From contig CP067379.1 in assembly GCA_019565575.1 (NCBI GenBank), positions 2,356,001-2,420,000 of the forward strand: a stretch of DNA of 64,000 bases, read 5' to 3'. The translations under genes were made by a program, and so were the position numbers. Below, one piece after another: positions 1-8,798 of the stretch. The notes below the pieces were generated by a model. It was not told where the DNA came from and ran no database searches. It saw only the letters and a program-made list of their open reading frames with translations. Numbering within the stretch: the first letter of the stretch is position 1; each line of letters opens with the position of its first letter. This DNA is from Flavobacterium covae. GTDB taxonomy: Bacteria; Bacteroidota; Bacteroidia; Flavobacteriales; Flavobacteriaceae.

Positions 1-2
1 TT

Positions 3-157
3 CATACTGAAATAGCCAGGGGAATAGATAATGCTATAAAAAAAATGTTTGGTATATAAGTTGGTTCAAACAATCTGATTTGATTGAAACTTTTGTCCTT
101 GATGCAGAAACTGGTAAAGTTATAGATAAAAAATATAGTGAATATATAAATAACTAA
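3..157 (+). CDS. 3' tail of an unknown protein (cut by window start, frameshifted)
   Basis: An open frame enters from the left edge and stops near base 59, after a run of eight A. A second frame takes over at once and reads into a tail ending DKKYSEYINN before a TAA at 155-157. A one-base slip in the A run joins them into one plausible C-terminus. Too little is visible to name a family. Its place just before a vgrG remnant suggests a previous effector or immunity gene of the same island, but this is inference. Confidence 0.3.
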
Positions 158-193
158 GTTTTATGAAATGATTCTTGCTTCTACTATTGCTTT

Positions 194-841
194 TTGAAAG
201 GGGATACACTCAAAAAACAATTATCTACAGGAGCAGGCAAAGGATTTCATTTTATCCCCGAAATAGGCGAAGAAGTCCTTGTAGGTTTTGAAAGCGGCAA
301 TGCAGAAAAACCTTTTGTACTAGGCACTCATTATAACGGAAGCGAAACCAGTGGGTACCATACTAGCGGCAATGATGTAAAAGCCATTCATACCCGATCT
401 GGAACTAAAATTATTCTAAACGATGCCCAAGGTTCTGTTTTTATAGAGGATCCTAGTGGCAACACTTGGACGATGGACGGTCATGGGAATATTAATGTGA
501 ATGCACCAAAAAACATGATCATTACCGCAGGCGAAGATATGATTATTAATGTAGGCAAAAACATGAGCACAACTGTTGGTATGAATATCTCCGAAAGCGC
601 AGGAATCAACAAAAACGAAACCATTGGAGCCATGAAAAATACTACAGTTGCAATGGATATGATGACGATAGTAACAGGTAAGTTGACGGAAGTTATTCAA
701 GGAGATAAAGAAATACAAACAGAGAAAAAATATGACGTAAATAGTCAAAATGGTATTACATACTCATCTGACGGAGAAGTTAATAAACATTCAAAAAAAG
801 AAGTAAAATTAAACAGCGCAGATAAATCTAAACAAGACTAA
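194..841 (+). pseudogene. vgrG: VgrG C-terminal part (T6SS spike), 5'-truncated
   Basis: This is the C-terminal third of a type VI secretion spike protein. The stretch GAGKGFHFIPEIGEEVLVGF followed by GNAEKPFVLGTHYNG is the typical gp5/OB-fold region of VgrG. After it come the repetitive strands of the beta-helix needle (AGEDMIINVGKNMSTTVG and similar). Whole VgrG proteins are about 600 residues; only about 215 remain. The frame opens upstream only to a stop at 164-166 and its only start is a TTG, so the gp27-like N-terminus is missing or lies outside the window. The needle normally carries the effector encoded just downstream (gene starts 3 bases after this stop). The fragment may be a displaced vgrG 3' cassette or an assembly break. 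Confidence 0.8.
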
Positions 842-843
842 TT

Positions 844-2371
844 ATGGCTTACAAATCAATCATAGGTGGCAAACTCATAGTTACAGCAAAAGAAGGCATA
901 AATCACTATGCTAAAGAGGATATAATAATTAATTCCAACAAAACCATCAATCTAAAAGGAGAAGAGAAAGGAGTTAGTTATGGAGAACCAGAAGTTTTTA
1001 AAAATGATAGTGAAAATTTTGATGTTTCACTATCTATAAATAAAAAACAAAGTACTTTTGTACCACTAGGCATACTTGACTTTGAAAACAATTATGAAAA
1101 TCGTTTTTTTGTTTTTGACTATTCCTTAAAAATGACCAATTTAGATTTTTTAAACTTTCAAATACTCAACGAAAATGGAGAACAAATTTATCAAGTCACT
1201 AATTTACCTCCTATTGTTATAACTGCTCAAAAAACGCCAAAACTATTTTCAAAAATAAAAGCTGAAACCCCTCCATTAGACCCAATAAAACCCATTAAAA
1301 CATTTGATATTCAAAAAATAATAGATGATTACCTATATCCTGATTTAACGCACATAGGTAATTATTGCATTCTTTGGGATGGTTTTAACAATGATGAAAT
1401 TTATGACAGTACTTGGTTTGATGGCAAAAAACTGAAAGCCAAAATTACGGCTAAAAAGGAAGCACTACAAAAGTACAGGAAATTGAATTTGAAACTACCC
1501 GTAAAGAAGTAGATTGGGTAGATGTTAAAATAGATAAAAAAACAAAACGCATAGATGTTACTTTGCGTGTAAATTTGAAAGATGGAGGTGCAAACGGGTT
1601 AGATTGCAAACAAGCATTAAAAGGAATGCGCGATAATACGTATTGGGTTACAGAATGTCCGTGGGATGATATACCTACAAATGTCATACAACCTAACAAA
1701 CCAATTATTAAACAAAGAACAAGAAGTTTTAAAGATTTAGAGAAATTAGCAATAGATGGTTTAAATTACCATTGGGGAAGAAATAAAAATCATACAGTTG
1801 CAAAAGATGTTAAGATAAATGGAGTATCTTTTGAAGTTTATGTTAAGTCTCAAAATTGCAATAACAAAGCTCTTAATGAGGTTGACTTGGTTTATAATAC
1901 AAATGGAGGATGGGATAGAAGCGGGAATCCTGGTGTTTTAGCAAAAATCTCTTATAATGTAGGTTATATAGAATATTCTAATGGTTGGGGATATCAAATA
2001 ACTAATAATGAAGATAGCGAATTTAAAGAAACCGCAGCTCATGAGATAGGACATTCAATTTTAAAAGATTATGGAGGAGTTACTTATTCATGGCAACATA
2101 AAGGCACATCATATTTACTACTTCAAGATAAAAAGCCTACACCTGATAATAGCCGAATTGAAATTTTTTTCAAAATTCAATACATATTGACGCTTCTCCT
2201 AACACATTAGGAGAGTATTATCCAACATCAGGTGAAATTGATTTAATGAAATATTATCATTCTTTAGACCCTAATAATAAGCTTGTTTCTAGACCTGATT
2301 CTAAGAGGACTATTGCCGCAGAAAAGGATGTATTGAGTTTAATTTGGTTAACGAAATTAAAATTTTTATGA
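844..2371 (+). CDS. T6SS-associated polymorphic effector with C-terminal HExxH metallopeptidase-like domain (two frameshifts)
   Basis: The protein is about 508 residues when two frame breaks are repaired (near 1465-1475 and in the T7 run near 2165). The first ~55 residues (IIGGKLIVTAKEGINHYAKE onward) look like the spike-proximal domain of proteins encoded after VgrG. A middle linker ends in KPIIKQRTRSFKDLEKLA. The C-terminal ~200 residues contain YNVGY, AAHEIGH (HExxH zinc motif), DYGG, SWQHKG and SGEIDLMKYYH, and close with AAEKDVLSLIWLTK. I infer a secreted zincin-like toxin loaded on VgrG; substrate unknown. The stop TGA overlaps the ATG of the downstream partner (ATGA at 2368-2371), which points to translational coupling of toxin and immunity. 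This is the only copy in the island with a full N-terminus. Confidence 0.72.
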
Positions 2372-2553
2372 TATTTATTCCATTATTTTTTGCTCTATTT
2401 TTATTTATTTTATTTACAAACATATTAAATAAAAAAAATAAAATTTTGATATTACTGGTGTTTTTTTTAATTCTGATAATTTTATTAATGGCTACATTAT
2501 ATTTTAATTTTGATAATGCTTTAGAAGATAGAGTAATTCAAAACCAAAAATAA
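2368..2553 (+). CDS. Small two-TM membrane protein, putative immunity partner of the effector
   Basis: The protein has 61 residues starting at the ATG that overlaps the effector stop. An upstream TTG at 2344 lies inside the effector and is less likely. It has two hydrophobic segments (about residues 1-18 and 24-46) separated by NKKNK, and a short charged tail. It has no lipobox and does not resemble the lipoproteins that follow the other toxin copies. Position and overlap argue for an immunity role at the inner membrane; the sequence itself gives no family. Confidence 0.5.
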   Translation: MIFIPLFFALFLFILFTNILNKKNKILILLVFFLILIILLMATLYFNFDNALEDRVIQNQK

Positions 2554-3272
2554 GAACAAAAAGCTATAAGGATTTTATAAATCTTGCTTTGAAAGGTTTT
2601 GAAAGGTTTTGGAGTAGAAAAGGAAACAAAAATATGGAAGTTTCATTAAAGGCTTTAAATTCTACTATGAAAGCAATGAATTCGCTCCCTTTAATTTACA
2701 ACACAAATGGAGACTGGATGCGTTCAGGAAATACAGGAGGAACATACAAAGATGGATATATAACAGATAATATTTTTGATGCAATTCCTGATACTGGAAT
2801 CATTCAAAGACTTTCCTATAACCCAGGATACATCAAACATGATTGGGATTCAGACAGTAAAAACCTAGACATGTGGAGATTCTATGAAGAAAAAGGCAAT
2901 CTTAACTCTATTTATGATGCAATTGTTGAATTTGAAGAGACTGTGGCTCATGAAATAGAGCATGAGATATTACAAGCCTATGGAGGAACAGCCTACTCTT
3001 GGCAACACAAAGGTTCATCTTACTATTTTCCTCAAGACACCAAACCAGTTAAAGGAGAAGAAACAATAAAGGGGAAAATATCCCATATAGATTATATGGA
3101 TACTGATGGAGAATATTATCCTAAAACAGGTGAAATCGACTTGATGAAATATTATCATAACTTATATGACAAGCAAGGTAGAGCAATATCTACTTCTGAT
3201 TTGAGGAGAACTGTAGTGTCTGAAAAGGATGTTTTAAGCCTGTTATGGTTAACCAAATTTAAAATCACATAA
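2554..3272 (+). pseudogene. Displaced toxin C-terminal module B (HExxH)
   Basis: An open frame begins right after the previous stop without a proper start codon (the earliest candidate is TTG at 2589). It resembles the effector from the SFKDLEKLA point onward: SYKDFINLALKGF, LIYNTNGDWMRSGN, YNPGYIKH, AHEIEHEILQAYGG, YSWQHKGSSY, TGEIDLMKYYH, SEKDVLSLLWLTK. The zinc motif reads HEIEH, so HExxH is kept although the usual G is E. The whole toxin domain is present but the N-terminal delivery region is absent, so it can act only after recombination with a complete effector. It carries two extra insertions compared with module A (around residues 50-70 and 155-175). Confidence 0.65.
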
Positions 3273-3273
3273 T

Positions 3274-3605
3274 ATGAAATTAATTAGTATATTTATTCTT
3301 ATTTCGTCAATTTATACATGTTCTGAAAAACCTCCAAAATTTTTACACGGATATATCTATACTACAGGTAAGAAACCTATTGAAGGAATTAAAATAGAAG
3401 ACCCTACAAATAAAAATTTATTTGCCAAGACTTATAATAAAGGTTATTTTAGAATCAATTCCATAATAAAAGGAAGGTATCTTTATGTGATATATAAAGA
3501 AAAAAAATTGACTCTATTTATATAGTAAGAACCCACCCAGAAATGGGGTTCAGTTATAATTTTGTTGAAGGAAAAAATGACACATTATTTGTAAAAATTA
3601 AATAA
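3274..3605 (+). CDS. Lipoprotein, putative immunity to module B (frameshifted)
   Basis: It starts one base after module B ends. Residues 1-16 form a signal peptide with lipobox IYTC. A carboxypeptidase-regulatory-like strand pattern follows (GYIYTTGKKPIEGIKIEDPT ... GYFRI). The frame breaks in an A8 run near 3505. In the next frame it continues DSIYIVRTHPE ... FVEGKNDTLFVKIK to a stop at 3603-3605, matching the tail of the lipoprotein at 6814-7170. With the repair it is about 110 residues. A periplasmic lipoprotein paired with each toxin module fits an immunity role; this is inference. Confidence 0.55.
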
Positions 3606-3671
3606 TTTGCATGTTCTTAAAAATTACCATAAGATAGATCAAGACTAAGTATCTGGCTCTGTAAATAGCAT

Positions 3672-4050
3672 AAAAAATTTGGACAAGTAATGCCTGAAAG
3701 GATAGTATATAATGTCGGATATATGGAGGTTAGTCAACGATGGTATTGGATGGCAAACTTTAATGATATTGATGATGATTTTTCTTACACATCAGCACAT
3801 GAGATTGGACATGAAATTTTAAAGTCATACACAAGTGATAGTTTTTATTCATACAAGCATAAAGGGAGTTCCACTTTATCCGAAACTAAGCCTATTTCAG
3901 AAGGAGGATTTAATTATCCTTCAAGTGGAGAAATAGATCTTATGAAATATTTCAATAATGAACCTTATTGGAAAGATTTTAAAAAGAGTGGTAGCCGAAG
4001 AGAAAGATGTTTTATGCTTATTATGGCTTTCGAAAATTAAAATAAATTAA
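3672..4050 (+). pseudogene. Displaced toxin C-terminal module C (HEIGH), truncated and frameshifted
   Basis: The frame opens after a TAG near 3670 and joins the toxin domain just before the YNVGY strand. It keeps TSAHEIGHEILKSY, YKHKGSS and SGEIDLMKYF. A frame break near 3990 leads into VVAEEKDVLCLLWLSKIKIN and a stop at 4048-4050, the usual end of this domain. Everything upstream of YNVGY is lost, so this copy is shorter than module B. The 66 bases between the previous lipoprotein stop and this frame hold no recognisable signal. Confidence 0.6.
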
Positions 4051-4051
4051 T

Positions 4052-4432
4052 ATGAAGAATATGAGAATATTAATATTGTGTATGTTTTTTATTGTGGGAT
4101 GCTCTGTTAAATTAGAACGCCCTGAAATAAAAGGATTTGTTTATGATAAAATTACAAAGAAACCAATTAGTAATGTAGAAATTATTACTTTTAATGATGG
4201 GCAAATAATTACTGAATCAATTACAGATACTTTAGGAATGTTTTATTTAAAAGCTATTAAAAGTTCCCATTTGTTAGATTTTGAAAGTGGAAATGATCCT
4301 AAATTCTATGATATTATATTAAAACATAGAAATTATTTAACTGATTCTTTGCAGGAAAAAACCAGAGGTAGTTTTATTAATGAATTAAAGGTTTATGATA
4401 CAATTTTCTTATCCAAAAAACCAAGAAATTAG
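4052..4432 (+). CDS. Lipoprotein, putative immunity to module C
   Basis: An intact 126-residue reading frame. A signal peptide ends in lipobox IVGCS (Cys 17). The body has a carboxypeptidase-regulatory-like pattern: IKGFVYDKITKKPISNVEI, then TDTLGMFYLKA. It starts two bases after module C ends, the same spacing seen for the other pairs. It is longer than the neighbouring lipoproteins and its last 50 residues do not match them, so it is a separate immunity allele. Function is inferred from position. Confidence 0.6.
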   Translation: MKNMRILILCMFFIVGCSVKLERPEIKGFVYDKITKKPISNVEIITFNDGQIITESITDTLGMFYLKAIKSSHLLDFESGNDPKFYDIILKHRNYLTDSLQEKTRGSFINELKVYDTIFLSKKPRN

Positions 4433-4434
4433 TT

Positions 4435-4794
4435 GTTTTTTGTGACGTTTCAAATTGGTATAGTATAAGTTCAAAATGGAGATACTTTGACACTATTTCC
4501 GATAAAGTTGACAACGATTTTGAATACACATCAGCTCATGAATTAGGACATACAATTTTGAGAAAATACGGTGGTAAAATTTATTCTTTCACTCACGATG
4601 ACTCTTCAACCATATTACAAAATCCAACAGGCAATCAGAGTTATATAAAACAAAAAAATAATTCAGAAATTAATTTAATGCATTACTTTAAAGACGATCC
4701 AAGTCAATCACAATATGATTATAATTTGATTGTTGCCTCTGAACGAGATTCTTTGAGCTTAATTAGGTTAATTAAAATTAATATAAAAGAATGA
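4435..4794 (+). pseudogene. Displaced toxin C-terminal module D (HELGH), strongly truncated
   Basis: The frame runs out of the tail of the preceding lipoprotein gene and carries SNWYSISSKWRYF, then TSAHELGHTILRKYGG, SFTHDDSS, INLMHYFKDDPS and ASERDSLSLIRLIK. From HELGH to the end it closely matches module E at 5117-5893, so D and E belong to one toxin subtype. Everything before the tryptophan-rich strand is missing. The stop overlaps the next ATG (ATGA at 4791-4794), as in the complete effector. Confidence 0.58.
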
Positions 4795-5089
4795 AAATTT
4801 ATTTATAATATTATTTATTGGTATATCATTTATAGGTTGTAAAAATTACGCCTATATTTTTGATGAAAAAGAAGAAAAACCTCTTGAAGGAGTTTTAGTA
4901 ATTGACTTGAATAATAATTCAAACAGAACTTATACAGATAAAAATGGAAAGTTTTCTTTTACAGAATGTGGTAATGTTTTAATTCAAAAAATAGGGTTTA
5001 AATCAGATACTTTAAAGGATTATGGATGTAAACCAGATCCATATTGTTTTAATGGAAAGGTATTCTATATGAAACGTATTAATAAATAA
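4791..5089 (+). CDS. Lipoprotein, putative immunity to module D (frameshift in signal peptide)
   Basis: ATG at 4791 overlaps the module D stop. After MKIYL the frame breaks (about 4803-4810). One base away it continues ILFIGISFIGCKNYAYI, a lipobox with Cys, then DEKEEKPLEGVLV, TDKNGKFSF and GCKPDPYCFNGKVFYMKR. It is clearly paralogous to the lipoprotein at 5896-6201, including the paired cysteines near the C-terminus, matching the likeness of modules D and E. The linked similarity of toxin subtype and immunity subtype supports the pairing. Confidence 0.58.
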
Positions 5090-5116
5090 TTTATCGTCGC
5101 AAGAAATTCTAAATTT

Positions 5117-5893
5117 AAAAAAACAAAACGTTTAGATGTTACTTTGCGTGTAAATTTAACAGATGGAGGTGCAAACGGGTTAGATTGCAAACAAGTATTA
5201 AAAGGAATGTGCGATAATACGCATTGGGTTACCGAATGCCCTTGGGATGATATACCTTCAACTGCTATATTACCTAACAAACCTATTATTAAGCAAAGAA
5301 CAAGAAGTTTTAAAGATTTAGAGAAATTAGCTTTGGATGGTATTAAGAAACATTGGAGCAGAAATAACAATTTTAGGGTTTCAATAAATGGAGAAAAATA
5401 CGAAACATTTCTCACACCTATTAATAGTCAGAAGAAAAGTATGAATCAATTAGATCTAATTTTTAATTCTAATTCAAGTTGGGGACGATCGGGGAATCCA
5501 GGAGTATTAGGGAAAATTTACTATAATGTTGGGTATTGTAATTTTTTAGACTGGTATGAGCCTTGGTTCGTTAATTCTTGGGGATATTTAGAAACAATTA
5601 AACATAAATTAGATAGTGACTTTCAGTATACTTCTGCACATGAACTTGGACATACTATTTTAAGAAAATATGGAGGTACATGGTTATCTTTTACCCACGA
5701 TGGTTCATCCTCCATATTTCAAAATGCTAATGGAAATGAAAGCTATATAGTACAAAAAAATAATACCCAAATTAATTTAATGCATTATTTTAAAGGTGAC
5801 CCTAGTTTTTCAAATTATGATTATAATTTAATTGTAGCTTCTGAACGTGATGTTTTAAGTCTTTTGTGGTTGACCAAAATTAAAATTCTATAA
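5117..5893 (+). pseudogene. Displaced toxin module E with linker (HELGH), the most complete spare cassette
   Basis: The copy lacks the N-terminal delivery domain and any ATG (the first start-like codon is TTG at 5144). It keeps the linker that precedes the toxin in the complete effector: NGLDCKQVLKGMCDNT, WVTECPWDDIP, NKPIIKQRTRSFKDLEKLA. About 225 bp of this linker (5117-5341) is roughly 90 percent identical by eye to 1536-1760, after which the two toxins diverge. The toxin part has YNVGYCNFLDWYE, TSAHELGHTILRKYGG, FTHDGSSS, INLMHYFKGDPS and SERDVLSLLWLTK. No frameshift is present, so this spare could replace the resident toxin in one crossover. Confidence 0.68.
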
Positions 5894-5895
5894 AT

Positions 5896-6201
5896 ATGAA
5901 ACCAATCAATATCACTTTATTCTTATTTCTAACTTTTGTCACTTTTAGCTGTAAAGACTATGCTTATATATTAGATGAAAAAGATCAGAAACCTTTAGAA
6001 AATGTAAAAGTGACAGATTTAGATGATAGCACTAATATCTCAATAACAGATAAAGAAGGTAAATTCCAATTTAAAAGATGTGGAAATGTAGTAATTCAAA
6101 AAGAAGGATACGTAAAAGACACATTAGAGAAATTTGGATGTAAGCCCAATGGTAAATGCTTTGAAGGTCATATATTTTATATGAAACGTACTATGAGATA
6201 G
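5896..6201 (+). CDS. Lipoprotein, putative immunity to module E
   Basis: An intact 101-residue lipoprotein starting two bases after module E. The lipobox is TFSCKDYAY (Cys about 19). The body is carboxypeptidase-regulatory-like (DEKDQKPLENVKVTDL, TDKEGKFQF), with a C-terminal GCKPNGKCFEGHIFYMKR. It is paralogous to the module D partner. Periplasmic or outer-membrane anchoring would place it where an incoming peptidase toxin acts, if that toxin works in the periplasm; this is inference. Confidence 0.62.
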   Translation: MKPINITLFLFLTFVTFSCKDYAYILDEKDQKPLENVKVTDLDDSTNISITDKEGKFQFKRCGNVVIQKEGYVKDTLEKFGCKPNGKCFEGHIFYMKRTMR

Positions 6202-6222
6202 TTATTTATTTTAGTTCTTCAA

Positions 6223-6817
6223 GGTTTAAATTACCATTGGGGAAGAAATAAAAATCATACAGTTGCAAAAGATGTGAAAATAAATGGAGAGTCTTTTGAG
6301 TTTTATATGAATGCAATTAATACAAAAGAAAAAGCTATAGGAATTATGGAGCTTGTTTATAATACAATGGTAATTGGATGCGTTCTGGTAATCCAGGTTC
6401 AATAAAGGATCCCTTGACTGTTGCAGGAAATTTTATTTCAAGACAGGCTATTTGCTATAATGTTGGTTATATGTATTATTTTGATTGGTACGAATTTGAA
6501 CCATTTAAAGAAAAAAAATGGAGTTATAGAGATATAAATAATGAAGATATAGATTTTAAGTTTACAACTGCACATGAAATAGGTCATGAGTTATTGAAAA
6601 AATATGGAGGTACAATTTATTCTTATGGTCATAAAGGAAGTGTAAATTCGGTTACTTAATCTATGAAAGATAATGCTCCTTCTTATCCTTTAAATGGGGA
6701 AATAGATATAATGCCATATTATCCTCAAGCCCCCCATTTAAAGTCTATCAAAGATATGCACTTGCAGAAAAAGATTTATTAGGCTTAATATGGTTGACTA
6801 AATTAGGAGTAAAATGA
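6223..6817 (+). pseudogene. Displaced toxin C-terminal module F (HEIGH), two or more frameshifts
   Basis: The copy begins at GLNYHWGRNKNHTVAKDVKI. Its first ~53 bases are identical to 1758-1810 in the complete effector, after which the two diverge, marking a recombination seam. It then reads LVYNT, frame break near 6365, GNWMRSGNPG, CYNVGYMYYFDWYE, TTAHEIGHELLKKYGG, YGHKGS, a second break near 6645, NGEIDIMPYY, and finally LAEKDLLGLIWLTKLGVK. The last TGA overlaps the next ATG (6814-6817). The domain is whole but frame-broken as read. Confidence 0.6.
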
Positions 6818-7170
6818 AAAAAACAATAATGGTGTTATTAGTTATGGTGGCTAATTGCACAAATAAAAATAATTTGAAATATTATCAAGGTTACATTTAT
6901 TTAAATAAAAATGCAGAGCCAGATGTCGAAGTTTATGAAGCAGATAATCCTTCGAATAAAACGAAAACAAATGAAAATGGTTTTTTTAAAATTCCAATGC
7001 AGCAAAAATATATTTCTAATTTTTTAATAATAAGAAATAAAAATAAAATCATTGATTCTATTCAAATAATTAGAACATCTGGAGGTGAGAAAATAAATTA
7101 TTATTTTGTAGAAGGAAGAAATGATACTGTTTTTATAGATATGAAGCTTAATAGAATAATAAAGCAATAA
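6814..7170 (+). CDS. Lipoprotein, putative immunity to module F
   Basis: An intact 118-residue lipoprotein: signal peptide to VANCTNK (Cys about 15), then GYIYLNKNAEPDVEVYEAD, a carboxypeptidase-regulatory-like strand pair, and DSIQIIRTSGG ... FVEGRNDTVFID. It is paralogous to the lipoproteins at 3274-3605 and 7217-7555. ATGA overlap with module F implies coupled translation when the pair was part of a full effector. Confidence 0.6.
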   Translation: MKKTIMVLLVMVANCTNKNNLKYYQGYIYLNKNAEPDVEVYEADNPSNKTKTNENGFFKIPMQQKYISNFLIIRNKNKIIDSIQIIRTSGGEKINYYFVEGRNDTVFIDMKLNRIIKQ

Positions 7171-7175
7171 AAACT

Positions 7176-7216
7176 GAAAAAAATTATTAGGTTTAATATG
7201 GTTAACTAAAAATAAA
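7176..7216 (+). pseudogene. Residual toxin 3' end, module G
   Basis: Only the last codons of the toxin domain remain between two lipoprotein genes: KKLLGLIWLTKNK, matching the end LAEKDLLGLIWLTK of module F. The stop codon has been lost and the frame runs into the ATG of the next lipoprotein. The remnant marks a toxin module deleted almost completely while its partner gene was retained. Confidence 0.5.
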
Positions 7217-7555
7217 ATGAAAGGTAAATTAATTTTTTGTTCGATATTTTTATTGATTTCATGTACGAATTACAATAAAAAGTATAGGGGTTTTATTTAT
7301 CTTAATAAAAACAAACCATTGGTAAATGCAAAAATTATAGAAGCTTCAACAAATAATTTTGGATATACAAATAACGATGGATATTTTGAGCTACAAAGAG
7401 TACAAATGAACGATATTAATGATTTAATTGTCATATATGATTTAGTAAATAAACAAAAAAAAGACACAATTAAACTTATGTATAGTGGAGGTCTGCAAAA
7501 AATAAAAAATATTTTTTTAGAAAAAGAAATCGATACAGTATTTATTGGTCAGTGA
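7217..7555 (+). CDS. Lipoprotein, putative orphan immunity (module G)
   Basis: An intact 112-residue lipoprotein with lipobox LLISCTN (Cys about 16) and GFIYLNKNKPLVNAKIIEAS, followed by a glycine-containing strand pattern and a tail ending KEIDTVFIGQ. It matches the 6814-7170 protein over its length. Its toxin has shrunk to about 13 codons, so this is an immunity gene without a toxin. Such orphan immunities can protect against relatives that still deploy the toxin (general knowledge of T6SS islands). Confidence 0.58.
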   Translation: MKGKLIFCSIFLLISCTNYNKKYRGFIYLNKNKPLVNAKIIEASTNNFGYTNNDGYFELQRVQMNDINDLIVIYDLVNKQKKDTIKLMYSGGLQKIKNIFLEKEIDTVFIGQ

Positions 7556-7576
7556 AGTATGAAATACCAATAGAAA

Positions 7577-7664
7577 CTTTTTAGATTATGATTTTGAAAG
7601 AATTGTGGCAGAAGAAAAAGATGTTTTGGGGCTATTGTGGTTAACAAAAATTAAAATAAAATAA
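7577..7664 (+). pseudogene. Residual toxin 3' end, module H
   Basis: After the stop of the preceding lipoprotein the sequence reads NRNFLDYDFERIVAEEKDVL and then GLLWLTKIKIK, the standard C-terminus of the toxin family, with a stop at 7662-7664. The HExxH region is gone. The next lipoprotein start follows immediately, so the pair order is preserved even in this decayed copy. Confidence 0.5.
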
Positions 7665-7895
7665 ATGAAAAATATCTTTTTTTAATAGCATTAATATTAT
7701 GTAGCTGCTCACCATCAGTAAAAGAATAATTATACTGGGTATATTTTCCTCAATAAGAAACCTTTAAAAAGAGCGAAAATTGGAGCTATTGGAGGAGCTG
7801 CTGTTGGTATAGAAACAGGACCTAGTGCTTTAATTTTTGGCACAGCGGGATACTTTGGAGCAGATTGGGTTGCGGATCATATAAATGAAAATTAA
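7665..7895 (+). pseudogene. Chimeric remnant: immunity-lipoprotein start joined to a glycine-rich tail
   Basis: ATG at 7665 opens a signal peptide with lipobox LCSCS, broken by a one-base slip in a T7 run near 7680 and another near 7725. It continues into TGYIFLNKKPLKRAKI, matching the regulatory-like domain of the neighbouring lipoproteins. Exactly where those proteins continue with their next strand, this one switches to GAIGGAAVGIETGPSALIFG and a tail GADWVADHINEN (stop 7893-7895). The tail is a glycine-zipper segment typical of membrane-interacting effector ends, not of lipoproteins. I read it as a recombination scar at the island edge. Confidence 0.45.
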
Positions 7896-8024
7896 AAGAA
7901 TATGTTAAATCTTTTTTCACAAAAGTGTGGTTACTTCTGAATGTGCCTATTTAAACTTTAATTTTTTTAAATGTTATATTCTTAATTTAAATGATTGAAA
8001 ATATAAAATTTGTAATTCATCGTT

Positions 8025-8798
8025 TTAAAAATTTTCAAAAATTCCTAGTCCAAATAAAGCAAAATCATATTTTACAGGATCTTTTGGATCTAGTAATCGT
8101 AGGCTATTATCTAATTCATTTAGGGCTTTAGCATCGTTTTGTTTACGACTTAAGAGACCTAATTTTCTAGCTACATTGCCTGAATGAACGTCTAACGGAC
8201 AAGATAAAGCAGAGGAAGAAATTTGATTCCATATCCCCAAGTCAACACCTGAGGAATCTTGTCTACACATCCATCGTAAAAACATATTAATTCGCTTAGC
8301 AGCGGAATTATTTAAAGGATCTGATACATGTTTTTGGGATCTAGTAGTATCTGAAATTTCAAAAAAAACTTTTTTAAATTCACTAATTGCTTTTTGAGTG
8401 GAGTTATGGTCTGTATGTTTTGTAAAAACAGTTTCTAAACCTCCATGATGTAAATAAATATGTTGAAGGTTTTTTATAAACGCTATAAAATCTTGTCCAT
8501 TAAAAGTTCTATGTACAAACGAACCTAGTTTATCCAATTGACTTGAATTATGATTCATAACAAAATCATAAGGAGAATCACCTAGCAAATTCATCATTCT
8601 TTGGGCATTTTTTATAATCATTTTTCTATTACCCCAAGCTATAGTTGCACTTAAGAAAGCAGCAATTTCAATATCTTCTTTGATACTGAATAAATGAGGA
8701 ATTTGTATAGGGTCGCTGTCTATAAAATTAAGACGATTATATAAATCTACTTTTTCATCTAAAAAACTTTTTAATTCTGTTAAAACCATTTTAATCAA
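8025..8798 (-). CDS. TIGR02757 family protein (DUF2400)
   Basis: 257 residues, the usual size for this family, whose biochemical role is not established. Recognisable blocks are [20 protein letters not shown] near residue 40, [20 protein letters not shown] near 170, and the C-terminal [17 protein letters not shown], which resembles the helix-hairpin and lysine/aspartate area of base-excision glycosylases. That resemblance is a loose impression only. The start is ambiguous: ATG at 8798 or at 8789. Both overlap or abut the end of the lolD-like gene at 8791, so the two are probably co-transcribed. Confidence 0.8.
   Translation of the reverse strand: MIKMVLTELKSFLDEKVDLYNRLNFIDSDPIQIPHLFSIKEDIEIAAFLSATIAWGNRKMIIKNAQRMMNLLGDSPYDFVMNHNSSQLDKLGSFVHRTFNGQDFIAFIKNLQHIYLHHGGLETVFTKHTDHNSTQKAISEFKKVFFEISDTTRSQKHVSDPLNNSAAKRINMFLRWMCRQDSSGVDLGIWNQISSSALSCPLDVHSGNVARKLGLLSRKQNDAKALNELDNSLRLLDPKDPVKYDFALFGLGIFENF

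Noticed and set aside
416..748. Minus-strand ORF in the vgrG remnant
   Set aside because: Antisense to the beta-helix repeats; low-complexity translation.
844..2371. Rhs-type effector
   Set aside because: No YD repeats and no Rhs core; the N-terminus is short and spike-like.
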